DNA from: Mesodorylaimus sp. YZB2_4
Lineage: Eukaryota > Nematoda > Enoplea > Dorylaimida > Dorylaimidae
Assembly (NCBI GenBank): GCA_030248295.1
Contig: JASANH010000237.1
Coordinates: 186,001-250,000, forward strand
Length of the DNA: 64,000 nt
Reading direction: 5' to 3'
The position numbers and the translations under genes were made by a program. This document shows positions 44,197 to 55,803 of the stretch, in pieces (position 1 is the stretch's first letter; every line of letters starts with the position of its first letter). Under the pieces are notes generated by a model, which saw only the letters and a list, made by a program, of their open reading frames with translations, was not told the DNA's origin and did not search any database.

Positions 44197-46888
44197 GAAT
44201 ATGCTACGTCATGTGGTGTGTCTGGGCTTACAGTAATCTTTGAATGAAACGATGCTTTTTTGAGATGTTTTTATCCGATTGCGAGGTGGGGCTGAGGTGG
44301 AAATTTTAAAAAATGCATGAAAGAAAGATTGGACTGCAACAGGGTTAAACGGCTTCGCTGTTTCAGCGAAGATGCAATCGAATTTGCGATTTGTGTATTC
44401 ATTTTTCGAGTGATACTTGTCTTGTGGGTATTCATGTTTACAGGTACATGGTGAGAATCGGCGTTGAGAAATGTACAAAACATGAGCCTTGGCTAGGAGT
44501 CGAACCCTCGCGCCTGGGATTCCTGTCCATCTGTGCTCTCCAGTACCACGAGCCTCTCGTGTACAATTCTAAGTTTTGGAGGTGGCCCCACGATACATTC
44601 CGCCCGCATTTGCAGTCTTCATGCTATGTTACATTGCTAAGAGAGCGCACTGTCGCAGGGGGTTAGCACCTGGGCCAGAATCCGTGAGGCGCAGATTCGA
44701 ATCCATTCGAGGCTTAAGTTTTTCTATATTTCTGAATGCTACTTAAAATTTCTTATTTATTACAACCTCGTCGCCTATGCAAGTTTGCGTACTCGTGGAT
44801 AAAAAGACACGTTGCCTTGGCCTAAGTGCACATCTGGTAGGAGAGGCAGGAGGCTGGGCAGAAATATGATGTGAGCAGCAGATGGTCTTAAATAAGGCCA
44901 AAGTGCATTCGACAAACAAAACCACTTTGCCAAAGCGTTATTCCAAAACAGTACTGTCGTTTGCTATCTTGCTGTCGTTTTCTGATTTGCTGTACTTCTG
45001 ACCGTCACGTCTATATTCACGGGGTGAAGGATGACTAGATATATACATGTAACTAGATACAATTGTGAGACATAAGTAGACTAGATATAACTTGGACGGA
45101 CACACACGGTTTGATATATGTATATATATCATGTTTTTTGAATATACTTGATATGGTTGTGACGATATAGTAGGTGATTTGAACATATATGGCATATATG
45201 TATATGTCTGAATATTTATTTGCACATTTATTCATTTGGACATTTTTTGAATTTATATGGTTCAAATTTTAAATTTATCAGAGACTAGAGCCCAAAGTAT
45301 AGTTTGATGCGATGCGTCAAATGTGCTTGCGATGCGACGTTTTAGGCACCTTTTACGTTGTCAGTTGACCCAAAAGTGCCACATCGCTCGCTTATTGGCG
45401 AATCGCATCGTCGACTTAATCGACCTCTGTTTGATGTGGTAGAAGGAGAAAAATTGCAGAGGCCTCAATGTAGAGATAGGCGATATATGTATATACGTAC
45501 ATATCGAACGATGTATATATTTATTTGTATCTTTACATATATATTATGTAAACATATTTTCCACATACATGTATATATATATAGTATATTGCTATGTACA
45601 ATATATATATGCATACATATCGAGCGATATATTTATATCTATATATTCAAGGACAGAAGGGGTTCGAAAAAGAATTTTGTTTTTTCTGCTTATATGTTTG
45701 CTCATAAACATTTCAGCACAGACATTTAGGTTGAGCTGCGGTACAGGTACTGCATGATTTTCACACCCTTGCAAGTGATACTTTTCTTCAGTAGCAGCGC
45801 GCTCTAGTGACAAAAATGCTTTTTTTGACACAGCAATGAAAGCAGTTGCAGTCATGTCGCAAGACCACACAAGGCCTGAGCCATGTAGGCTTTTTTCATG
45901 TAGGAAGAAGTACTTTCGGATTGTGGCTTGGGACAACTAAGGTTACAGCGAATGGCTGACTGCCACACCTTTAATTGCATACTATCAGCGTGTATGCTCC
46001 CCTTCAATTTGGACCTGTCCGTATTTTATGGCAATTATAACTTTATTCTGGAATAATAGTCTGTCCAATTTACGTGCACCCTGCTGTTTTGATTGTGACA
46101 AGTCTGTGAACATTCATTCATTTCCAGCAAAGACATGAACCATGCTGATATAATGGATCGATTCAATGCAATGTGACGCCATTACCACGCAGGAAATTAC
46201 AGTGTGGGAAAAATGCAGCTTTTTCTGACTCTTCTTAGGCGATTCTAAAGGGTGGTAATCGCCTTTTTTTCACGTAGGCTCTAATGCCATAAGGATATGC
46301 GTGGGGGCTGTACGACTCGTACTGCTTGTCCAAAGTCGACAAGAAGACCGGCTCGGACTGGATATGCGCAATGCCAGAGGCTTCCTGAAACAAATATCTT
46401 TGAATTTTTGGCGAAAGCTGCTAGAACCTGAACCATTTTTAAATAACACAGTGCTCTTAACTGTTCCTGACAATGCAGGGAGAACTAGTGGTGGGCTGTG
46501 ACCGATGGGAAGAGCGATATCACGATGCGTTGTCACGAAATGGAGGAAGAGGTAGGGTGGTGGGATGCTTGCATGTTTATGTCAGCTACACTTGCTGGGT
46601 TACTCATCTCTGATCGAGGATTTGAGGTGCCTGAAAACTTATGTTCCCAGGGTCTAAGTTTCATTCTCCAGCACTGCATGCAAATCAGTGACGGCAAAGG
46701 CTTGAAAATCACTGACATATGCTGTACTGACCATTCGTGCAGGCTCGATAATAGATACCTCGGGAGAGAAGAAATTCAAATTATAGGTCAACTGTTCTCG
46801 CAAATTGTACCTTGCTGTCCATTGAGGTCAGTATTGTACCGAGTCCCGTGCCAGTATACCTTCTGCCTATACCCAGCTTATTGTGGTG
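44197..46888. other. Intergenic, no gene seen; AT-rich microsatellite
   Basis: 44490-44530 (-) and 44650-44710 (+) carry B-box-like words (GAGTCGAACCC reverse, GATTCGAATCC) of decayed tRNA-derived repeats. 45040-45660 is dominated by ATATAT/GTATAT words. A 154-codon frame at 46498-46962 has no domain and runs into the element at 46889. Confidence 0.5.
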
Positions 46889-47060
46889 CTTTTCTATTAG
46901 CCGTGACTTTGCACCGAACGATCCTTCCTGCTGGGCCAGGGTCGACAGTGGCGGGAAGGTAGGTCACGTCAGATGTCATTTTGTCAGCAAAAATCAAATC
47001 ATGCAACCTGCGCGGCGCGGTTTAGAAACACGACAGCAGAGCACGCCTAACAGAAAAACA
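46889..47060. mobile_element. Short element with TTAGCCGTGC-type inverted ends
   Basis: The left end CTTTTCTATTAGCCGTGAC and right end GAGCACGCCTAACAGAAAAAC are inverted near-matches. About 172 bp, non-coding. Confidence 0.6.
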
Positions 47061-48439
47061 CGACTCCACTTTTTTATTTTATCTCTGCTAAAGCTTTATA
47101 AAGCCTATTTCTAGGCTAATTTTGCAGATAACAGTACAGAATTTCCAGCAGTTAGCGTAAGCACAGGTCACTGTTTCACTTTTAGAAAAGACTTTAACTA
47201 GCCAAAATTTTCTAGGAAGTCAGCAGTTTTTTCAGTTCAGCAGCACTTTTCGACTAACGGGTGGGATGGTTTTCCACAAGATGGCAACAGGTCATGCTTT
47301 ATCCCCAGCAAACCACCCGGGGGCTAAGGGAAACATATTTAGCAATCGCTTTTTACCCAGGTGGGAGTCGCACCCTGGCATTTAAGTTCACAACCAGCTT
47401 GGGAGGCAGAACCCTTAACCACTAGGCCTCAACCCACGCATCTGCAGGTCGCACTGCTGGAATAGTTCACCTATACAGGGATGATTTCTGCAGGACCAAC
47501 ACTTGTGGGGTACCAGGTACATTAGTGCAGACCTGCAATATCTTATGGCTGGCTCCTACAAATTGAGAATGGCAGGGGTCTAAAACAGAACTGAAACATG
47601 AAAAGAAGCGGCCCCGAGTCTGGTCCCCTGGATCGTGGAAGTGCAACACTACAGGATGTCAGTTCGCTCAGCATACACGCCCTGCAACAGGGCGCCTTAC
47701 CTGTTCCAGTAGCCCGTCTTCATTCTCCGCTTTCACCCGAAGAAAGCATACCGAGGCGGAAACCAAGAATACCAATGCCAAGACACGTGCAGTCATAATG
47801 GTCGAGTGCGCTGTGTGTACCGAAGCTGGTCCCATCCACATTCTACGCTGGCCACTTGGTGTGTGAATGAGGTAAAAGGTGGGCGTGTCGAGCTTATGTA
47901 AAACCTCGCCCCTCGCCGCCTGTCCCCTGCCTCCGCCCTCAAACCAATTTAATGTGCCGCCAATGGCGTCTAAAAAGCCTGATCAAGTTTAATCAAAATG
48001 CTTCCCCGGGCATGGGACTCGTGCAAGCTGTGATCGACTGTGCGCTGTGTCGCCTCGTAAATTGACAAATAAAAGCTCTTGTTTGAGGCGTGATTAGTTC
48101 GATTAGGGGGTGGGTGTGGAGGACGATGTGTCACGAGATACGCACAGCTAAAACTCAAACTACTGATTAAATATCTAGTTGACACTTGCCACTATTATAG
48201 CCACTTTTTACGGTCAATCTATGACGTCAAATGCGAAGCTTGAAAAACAAGATTAGAAGGCGAAAATAAATGAAAACATGCAAATAATAGCGCGATTAGG
48301 AACGCAGACATTGAAATTAAAGATCTACATTTTCGATTTTTTCCTAGCCAATAAAAAAGCCACGTTTAGTTCGTCCTTAATTATTGGGTATCATAATAGT
48401 CTGACTCAGTCTGAAAAGCTTAAAGTTCATTCCCGTTAT
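47061..48439. other. Intergenic, no gene seen; SINE-A copy
   Basis: A reverse SINE-A copy spans about 47285-47440: on the minus strand A box TGGTTAAGGGTTC, degraded B box GGTGCGACTCCC, then CTAAATATGTTTCCCTTAGC and GGGGATAAAGCATGACCTG. No protein-like ORF. Confidence 0.6.
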
Positions 48440-48510
48440 AAGACACCACAAAGTGGGGACGCACAGAGGAAAGCTGCCGTGAGAGGTCCTAAGACACTTT
48501 GTGGTGTCTT
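48440..48510. mobile_element. 71-bp palindromic element end
   Basis: AAGACACCACAAAGTG (48440) and CACTTTGTGGTGTCTT (48495-48510) are perfect inverted repeats. The right part, with GTCCTAAGACACTTTGTGG, matches 63050-63075 inside the Harbinger-like element there. Confidence 0.65.
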
Positions 48511-48654
48511 TCTCCCATAAGCTGCAAGCTGAAGCCGTAGCATCAACCTAGCGGGTTGGGTGCTGCGTCAGTGATTTGCTGAAAACGAACCCATCTGCGC
48601 ACACTATTTGTGACTGCAACGAAATTGAGGCCAGCAGCGGGCGCGCAATAGTGT

Positions 48655-48790
48655 TAGAAATTACCTCAAGGTCAAGGTCAGAATTCTGTCAAAACCCCGA
48701 TTGACCGATTCGTGGTCAAAGTCAGGGTCAGAGTCGGGTAAGAAAATTTTTTGAAGGGTCGGTTCAAGGTCACGGTCAGGTCAGACAGTG
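48655..48790 (+). repeat. GGTCA-rich repeat, partner at 62520
   Basis: GTTAGAAATTACCTC, TCAAGGTCAAGGTCAGAATT and AAGTCAGGGTCAGAGTCGGG match the start of the repeat at 62520-62830 in the same order. Non-coding. 48791-49256 shows nothing else I can assign. Confidence 0.7.
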
Positions 48791-49256
48791 AAAAACCCAG
48801 GTCATTGGAACACTAGAGCGCAGTTTTATAAATCGGTGTCGTGGGCAATACGGATACTTCCCGGTTTCAGAATAAGGCGTAAGATGGGAAAGAGGCGAAG
48901 GCTTGGGCTGCTAGAAAGCAGCCCGTCGAAACAATGGGACCTTGTTGCGTATGTACGCAAAATGAAAAAGCAAGCCTTTGGATCAAAATGCAAAACCAAC
49001 GCCCTTCTTACATATTATGCGTTTTCTTTGGGTTTGTTGGCGGCCGTTTGGTGCAAGTGGCTTTGACAGCCGTGCACACTTGGATCGCGTATGAGAAGCT
49101 TTTTTTATTGCAAACCATTCTCCTTTTCGTCAATTTGTGCCTTGTGTAACCAGCGCGCCCAGGCGGCGGGAGATAGTCGAGACCGAAGTCTCTAAAATAA
49201 ATACCCCGACTGGAGGCAGGTTAGTCTCGCGACCCCGACCCCGACTGGAGGCAGGT

Positions 49257-50052
49257 GTCCACTGGAGACAAGATTTAACCAATCCGAATAATAGGCGTGA
49301 AAAATAGAGACAACTCTGTCATAACTTTCGGAGTCTGAGACAGCTTATCCTTGGTTGAACAAAGAAATACCGAAATATATATGAACCCCAGGCTGGAGTT
49401 GCATCTAGTCTTCACAAAAGATACTTCTTACCAAGTCATATTGGACACTAGCTCCTGTCAGAACCTCCACAACTGATGGAGGAATGTGAGGGTATCTATG
49501 ACTTTTGAACACAGTAAACTGTTTTGCAATGCTAACATGGATAGTGGTCAAGGGGGCTATTATTAGCACATATTTGGTTTTTTGGGTACAGACTATATTG
49601 CTCTTCTAGCCAGGTATACCCAGGAAGTTGTCATATTCAGGAATCAAATGTGATTGTAGATACCCCTACGACCTGCTAAAAGTTATCAATTCCTTCTTAT
49701 GTTAGAGTATGGCTAGTCCCACCCATTTATCAGAGTTGACAAGAATGTTTATGAGAACTCTCACATATGGACCCTTCCCTTTGCAAAAATTACTCGGAAA
49801 AATTGGTCATTCTCACAGCTTACAATTCGTCTGACATTCTTAAAAGTTACGCAGAATGAGAACGTGGAATGAAAGACTTTGTACATGCATTCATCAAGCA
49901 TATACTGCAAATCCTGGAGTCGAACAACTGTGAAAAGGTTTCTGTAGCTGCTTATAGTAGTAACTTGCAAAATTTTTGTATGTTAGACCCGTTTGACCGA
50001 TCTTTCAAAAAAGTGACCCGACCCGAAAGTTCCTGACCCGATCCGGGGTCTA
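49257..50052. mobile_element. hAT-like element, 5'-truncated copy
   Basis: Closely similar to 18269-19114 throughout (for example TGTCCACTGGAGACAAG at the start and CCCGATCCGGGGTCTA at the end). The first ~270 bp of the full copy are missing. The sequence after it to 50090 is a SINE-A tail (TGGATAAAGTAAGACATGAC). Confidence 0.8.
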
Positions 50053-50090
50053 CCTTATGTTGCATGCTTGGATAAAGTAAGACATGACAT

Positions 50091-50571
50091 GACCTTTATT
50101 TCAATTCCCTCTTTATTTTCCTTTGACAGTGTTAAAAGTAGTTTGGCAAATCCATTCGTTCGTTGATGTGAAGTGCGCGATCAAAATTTTTATTTCGTTT
50201 CGAATCCAATCTGATAGGATGGTGTCATGGGGCATCCATATTTAGCCAACTTCGTCAACTGCCGCAGCAGATGTTTAGAATGTTCAGTCCAATTATTTCA
50301 GGTGACTAAGTGCGCCCTAAACGCTTAGACTCGTCATCCAGCTTATGACACCTGCCAAACATATTATCCGCCGTATCTCTAATTCCGGTGAAAATTGGAC
50401 TCTAGCCTAAGCTTGGTATCTGACTCCTCTTGAATACAGGATGCGCATTCTGTTTTTCCTATTTGATGAGTACACAAGTACGAAAAATAAGTGAGGGGTG
50501 CAGTGAGGATATTCGAGCAATTAGCTCGGTGATTGCTTATTAATTTCTAGAAGATTCTAGTTTGATGCAGA
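50091..50571. other. Intergenic, no gene seen
   Basis: No coding or repeat signal recognised. It leads into the promoter of the next gene. Confidence 0.5.
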
Positions 50572-50594
50572 TGACGTCAGTGGTCGATATATAA
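50572..50594 (+). promoter_or_regulatory. Full CRE plus TATA box of the intronless GPCR
   Basis: The palindromic CRE TGACGTCA (50572-50579) is followed 8 bp later by TATATAA (50588-50594), 126 bp before the ATG. A CRE this close to a TATA box is the position in which CREB-type factors act. Use of it is inferred. Confidence 0.6.
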
Positions 50595-50719
50595 TTGCTG
50601 GATCGACTTCGCAGGTCGCAAATCGTCGTTGCCATCGTGGAGAACGCTGAAAAAATCGCCCCCATTTGATCCTTAGAGAGCCATTTGCCTGCGTGCGTAA
50701 TTCTAAATCATTCGAAAAA

Positions 50720-51673
50720 ATGGAAGTCGAAACCTTCATAATTAGTAATTACTCAATCCGAAACAGCACTCAACTGATTTCATCCTCGACCAATCAGGAA
50801 TGGCGGGAACGAGTGCACACAAGCATCTTATTTGGGTTTTTCGCCTTTTGTGCTATGATCCTCAACTTATTACCAATTGTTTTGACATTTTTCACTGATA
50901 TTCGAAAAACCAAAGTCAATACAATGATAGCCTGTATATCGAGTTCTGGAGTTTTGACCAGCATCCTATTTCTATCTGGTCAGATCCCATATATTTTATA
51001 TCGCGAACAATTCGATCCACGCGGATGTCAATGGTTGGCATTCTTCTTTTTCACAACAGTTTGTTTCGACTTTTTGTTCCCGCCATTCATTTCAATCAAT
51101 CGATACATCTCGTTGTATCACACCTCATGCTATGACCGCGTATATACTACTCGCAATATATTCCTTATGTTCGTTGGGTGTTGGGCATTCTGCACGGTGG
51201 TACCACTCATATTCACACTGTGCAGCAAGGCCATGTTCGACGAGGATAATCAACATTGTTGCATTGTTGTCAAAGAAAGTCATATCGGATGGAAAATATT
51301 TTATTGGTTAGCTATCATTGGTCCGCTAATCGGTTTTTCAGATGGTACAATGGCTTTTTGTAATTATAAGATTTACAAACTGTTGAGCGATCATAATGCT
51401 GTCAAAACTCTCAAACAAAATGTAGTTCATCAAAATCGAGAACTGTTGTATTTTCTGATCGCCGATATGATATTTCCGATAGTATTTCATACGACCTATC
51501 ACACGGCCAAATTCATTTCCGTCGATCGCGCTGATCTGGCGCAAAAGCGCTTGTTTTTGTGTTTGTTTTTTATGAATTCCTGCATAAGGGGCCTAATCAC
51601 TTTGACCATGCTGCGTCCATATCGTAGGGCCATGCTGTCATGCTGCAAGGAGACGCAGATCATCTCTTTGTAG
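50720..51673 (+). CDS. Intronless seven-transmembrane receptor, divergent rhodopsin type
   Basis: 317 aa in a single exon. The first ATG is at 50720 in the context AAAAAATGG. Seven hydrophobic helices are visible. N-glycosylation sites are at N10 and N15. Cys103 (RGCQW) at the top of TM3 and the Cys pair in the following extracellular loop (QHCC) allow the usual disulfide. TM3 ends INRY (126-129) then ISLYH, so DRY is replaced by NRY. TM1 lacks the GN motif, and TM7 (FLCLFFMNSCIRGLITLTMLRPYRR) lacks NPxxY. This pattern recalls nematode srx/srsx-type chemoreceptors, but a divergent peptide receptor is equally possible. The absence of introns would fit a retro-copied or fast-evolving chemoreceptor family. 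An AATAAA lies far downstream near 52493. Confidence 0.8.
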   Translation: MEVETFIISNYSIRNSTQLISSSTNQEWRERVHTSILFGFFAFCAMILNLLPIVLTFFTDIRKTKVNTMIACISSSGVLTSILFLSGQIPYILYREQFDPRGCQWLAFFFFTTVCFDFLFPPFISINRYISLYHTSCYDRVYTTRNIFLMFVGCWAFCTVVPLIFTLCSKAMFDEDNQHCCIVVKESHIGWKIFYWLAIIGPLIGFSDGTMAFCNYKIYKLLSDHNAVKTLKQNVVHQNRELLYFLIADMIFPIVFHTTYHTAKFISVDRADLAQKRLFLCLFFMNSCIRGLITLTMLRPYRRAMLSCCKETQIISL

Positions 51674-52942
51674 GACAGTTTGTGCCACTATCTAAGGGAG
51701 TACGGGTGGAGTAGTCAATATCTTGAGCACCCACTGGTTAGGTACAGTAGCGTGCACGCCATACAATGGCCGAAAGTTCTATAGAATGTGCCCTGGGATA
51801 TGCGGGGTTTGCAATGTGCACCCGTGACAGGTCCTCGCCCTGATATTTTATCTGTGGATGCGCAGTGCACCTGATTTGTTGGCGTACAAACATGTTAGCA
51901 ATTCTACTCATCACTGAGATCTCAGATCCTTGTCAGCAGGGAGATATTGACATTTTGCTGCAGCTTTTGTAAAGAACAAGCACAAAACAGTGCGTGCGCA
52001 AACTTTCTGCTCTTGTCAGTGCATTAGATGTGGGCGATGTAAAACAGGTTTAGTACAGTATATACGTCAATTTGTAATTGTTGTTGAAGTTTTCATGAGG
52101 CTAAGTTCGAGTAACGAAATTTAACGGGCTTTATGAATTCTTCTTGCAAATATATGAAAATTCAGGGACTGAGCAAGGTTTGAAACTTTATGTGCTGGTT
52201 ATATTTGTCAAAGCTGCTAGGCGAGACACGAATATGTAAATCTTGTTAACTTTGAGATATATAGTTTGTTGGCACAGTGACGCACTGTCTCTCCCTTTCG
52301 ACTGCATATGCAGTATTTGCTGAGGTGACCCTCGCATGTTGTATGGTCTATAGTGTGTGTAAGATGACTGGCTGTTCGATGTTCTGTACTAAACAATATG
52401 TGTATTCGCTGCAGACGGTTTTTGGAGATTGGATATGCGTCGCACTTTTTTTTGTCCACATTTGACGTCGTTCCAGTTTTGTAGTGTCACAAATAAAATA
52501 CCAATTCACGTCCTGGGAGGATGAAATATTGGTGTAAGACAAGTTTGATCACCTTGATGACTCATACAGCAGGGCCTTGTTGGCATGCTGCAAAGAGACG
52601 CGGGTATTCTTAATTACTGAGGCGGGTTGGTGGGGGGAGAGTCAAAGTCCTCGACAGGGTGCAGGGAACACCCACTAGGAAAGGGCCTAGCAATTCGCTA
52701 AGAATACCAAGGCACCTGACATAGGTATGTATAAATATAGAGCATAGTTTCAGCAAATTACGTCATCACCGCAAGATGTCCTAAAAGTGTACCTGAAATC
52801 AAAATGTTCTTACGTACCTAACATGACGATGAGGTCACTGGGGACTCACATTCACACCCAGTGAAGACGTGCCGGGCTTATTCAGGATGGGTGCATCGCT
52901 CTGATGGGGGATAGGAATTGAGTTGTACTGTCTCTACTGAAA
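51674..52942. other. Intergenic, no gene seen
   Basis: 52575-52600 (GGCATGCTGCAAAGAGACGC) resembles the end of the upstream receptor (51632-51657), a possible tiny duplicated scrap. Otherwise no coding or repeat signal. Confidence 0.45.
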
Positions 52943-53722
52943 CCAATCTGACTGTCCCTCTCAGGATCCAAAAAAAATTTAAACCTGACAAATGACCATA
53001 GAAACTATGTGCCAAAATTTTAGCTGCCAATGGCCACGTGGTCAGCTGCAACCAGCGGTCAAAGTTTGAGAATTTCCTATCTTAATACACAGGATCTTGT
53101 TATCTCTCAGGTGCCTATCTCTTATGACAGTGGTTTTGTTTACTCACAAAGGAGCATCGCCAACCCTTAAGTCGAATTTTGGAAAACCAAAAATTGGAGT
53201 ATGTTCCTGGGTGCAAAAGAAAGCTCCGTGCAAAATATAAGAGGCGTCTGCCAACTGGTCAGCGCGTAGAGTACAGTGAAATTCTCAAATTCCGCTAGAT
53301 TTTAGGGTTTTTTCAGGAAAAACCCCAAACCCGAGTGTTGGAAGCTTTAAATCGAAACTCCGAACCCAAAAACCTAGTTTGGAAAGAACTTTGCGTGTTT
53401 TTCTAAACGGTCTGCTTCGTTACCACATAAAATTCAGGACTTTGGACGCTAACCACCACTGACCATTTTGCCAGACGCCTCTAATATTCTGCATGACTTT
53501 ATTTTGCACCCAGGAACATATTACAATTTTTGGTTTCTCTAAAGTTCGACTTGACGGTTGGCGATGTTCCCTTGTCAGCGGGTGGTGGTTGTTTATTTTA
53601 GATAGTTTCATCTGACCACGTGACCATTGGCAGCTAAAGTTTTGGCAAGTGTCGGTAGTTTTTATGATCATTCGTGAGGTTTAAATATTTTTCTTGATCC
53701 TCAGAGGGATATTCAGATTGGT
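52943..53722. mobile_element. Long fold-back repeat
   Basis: The left arm (about 52943-53265) and right arm (about 53438-53722) are inverted copies. Pairs include AAAATTTTAGCTGCCAATGG versus CCATTGGCAGCTAAAGTTTT, GGAGCATCGCCAACC versus GGTTGGCGATGTTCC, and AGAGGCGTCTGCCAA versus TTTGCCAGACGCCTC. The left arm has an extra ~80 bp. No transposase is visible. Confidence 0.8.
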
Positions 53723-54023
53723 CCAGGTCATCAAATGGGGCACGTCTGCTGGAAGTGCAACCTATCTATGCTATGCCGTTTACTCTTTGGCACTTATCAC
53801 TGCACTTAAACGGCAGAGGACATGAGAACAAAGAACGATAAAACGAACTAAATGCCTACAAAATCACCTGCGAAACATGACGTCTGAACGCATCGAATGA
53901 ACTAAGAGCACATCATCCTGTTCCCAATTTGCATCACAGCAATGCGAGGCCCTATTCATGGTATATCCTAGATATAGGTGAAACTGTCACGTTGCTGTCC
54001 GACGTGACCGCGTGTGGAGAAGA

Positions 54024-54186
54024 GTAATCTCAAGACCAACCGCACTAGACGAGAATTATATTACGGTCCCTCCTACTCTCCCCAGGTCGCCTGCTCTGGC
54101 AGTAGCACTGGCGAGCAAGCTTTACAATAACGCACACAACACTACATGATATCCACGCGTGAGATACAAACTCAACCGTGACAATC
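54024..54186. repeat. Repeat R, intact copy left of the Tudor fragment
   Basis: Part A (54024-54086, from GTAATCTC to CTCTCCCCAGG) and part B (54087-54186, from TCGCCTGCTCTGG to CAACCGTGACAAT) are contiguous here. The same A and B occur at 55451 and 59071, split by a 3.5 kb Harbinger element. 53723-54023 has no assignable feature. Confidence 0.85.
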
Positions 54187-54250
54187 ACCTCCCCCTCAGT
54201 TTACACGATCTCCTACACGAAACACGAAATATCGAAACGCAAAATCATGA

Positions 54251-55438
54251 TCATCGGTGTCGTAAATCGCCCGTCTCCATTGACATCATACGACCGTATT
54301 GCACCATCTCCTTGTAGCCGTAGTCAACTAAGAAGGCGTCAACGTGGCTGTGAATTCGATAGTCACGACTCGAAAATTCACGACCCCATTCCGCTTTCCG
54401 CCAGTCAGTAATGCGGATACGCCTGCAGGCCATTACGCCATCGACTTTTTGACGATACACAGCGAACTCGACGTCCTTCGACACGCAATACTGATTGGCC
54501 TTTATCGCATAAAACTCGTTCATATCCCCAGTCAGAGCCTCCAATTGATCATTATGCCCGTTTTCATCTTGTACTTGAACGTAGAAGTGCTCTGGATCAT
54601 TGATGTTCGTTGGACGGAAATATAGCGTGTGCTTCTCCATCTCCGAAAGCTCAGCGAGACTAAACCGTTCTACTTTACCCGCGATGACTTTTGGCGGTGC
54701 TTTTCTGCCGTGAGACTCTTGTTCGGCGACAACCTGTTGAACTGCGATGGACGACGAAGCACTTGCGCCGGCAGCAGCTGTAGCGCTGGTGGTGTTAGAA
54801 GCGATGACCGAAAACTGAGAACCCGTCGGCGAGTCCGTCGCACTCGCATCAGACTCGTGCGTCAAGTCTCCCATGCTGCTGCGCAAATCTTCGACGCCAT
54901 CAGGCGGATTTGGACCGCTGATTATTTGATCATGCTCTTTGAAATAAACTTTCGCTGAGGTTAATTTTCCCGCGCGTTGGAACTTTCCATTTCCGCGGAG
55001 TATGACAGAAATGACAACCGTTTCCAATTTCGTCGTGGTCTTGTTATTTCGATATAGTGACACTGTACTTATATCAGGCGCGTTTCCTTTGTCCAAGCTT
55101 CGAACGGTCAACTGTATTTCCTCAGTGGTGGCACAAAGCTCTCGAAACAGGGCAACGGCCTCGTCGTCCCAGTAGCCCGACGTTGGTTCTATTTCGGCCA
55201 AAGCGCAAGGACACGCCTGTCTTAGATAATGACGAGATCGACTGGGCAATTCCAACAAATCTTTCGCAGGGACCCAATCGACCAAACCCGAATCGATATA
55301 AAAGACTTCGGCAAAAACTACATCCGACGTATTATTTTTCATTTCCAAGATTTTGCCGCGACGATAATAATCGTCACCTTGGATCATTGCAGCGCAATAC
55401 TCGCCGACTAGTGGATTTTTCAGCGGCGTTCCGTTCGA
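54251..55438 (-). pseudogene. Tudor-domain protein fragment with two incomplete extended Tudor domains
   Basis: Open frame from 55438 (first ATG at 55387) to 54251, 378 aa from the ATG. The N-terminal part is a Tudor core: upstream of the ATG the frame reads GEYCAA, then DYYRRGKI, FAEVFYIDSG and VDWVPAKDLLELP, followed by the staphylococcal-nuclease-like part. A Ser/Ala-rich linker spans about 190-230. From about 245 a second extended Tudor begins (FRPTNINDPEHFYVQ, ANQYCVSKD, VDAFLVDYG) and stops inside its core. Such proteins bind methyl-arginine tails of Piwi proteins in the piRNA pathway (family knowledge). Both ends are broken: an in-frame TAA at 55439-55441 precedes the domain with no acceptor, and no good donor follows. 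It could still be an exon of a larger gene. Repeat R flanks it on both sides. Confidence 0.7.
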
Positions 55439-55450
55439 TTACACCGCATC

Positions 55451-55512
55451 GTAATCTCGAGACCAACCGCACTAGACGAGAATTATATTACGGTCCCTCC
55501 TGCTCTCCCCAG
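55451..55512. repeat. Repeat R', part A, right of the Tudor fragment
   Basis: About 62 bp nearly identical to 54024-54085 (GTAATCTCGAGACCAACCGC at its start). It ends at the left terminus of the Harbinger element. Its other half is at 59071-59170. Confidence 0.85.
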
Positions 55513-55803
55513 GGGTCCGTTTCACCACGCAGTCGGAGTCGGAGTCGTAGTCGTAGTCGTACCCGGAGTCGGATTGCCCGACGCCGCAAAACGACCGTTT
55601 CACCATGCAGTCGGCAAGTACGACCGGTTTAAACGACGGCGTGAATATGATGTGCAGGTTCGCTTTCCGTTTTCTGCTACACAGTGGCGTGGCATGGCAA
55701 GGAAAAGAAACAAAGGACTCAAAGACTCAAAGCTATGCGGTGTGTGGCAAATCCTTTTTTCGATCTACTTACATCTAACAATACATGTATATTTCTACTT
55801 ATA

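Noticed and set aside
44650..44710. Functional tRNA gene
   Set aside because: Has A- and B-box-like words but I could not pair an acceptor stem; more likely a SINE head.
46498..46962. 154-codon open frame with several Cys
   Set aside because: Runs into the short element at 46889 and lacks any family motif, signal peptide or splice evidence.
54629..55632. Plus-strand open frames of 109-191 codons, one Arg/Ser-rich
   Set aside because: Antisense to the Tudor coding frame, then running over repeat R' and the GTCGGA/GTCGTA subterminal repeats of Harbinger, which translate as RS runs.
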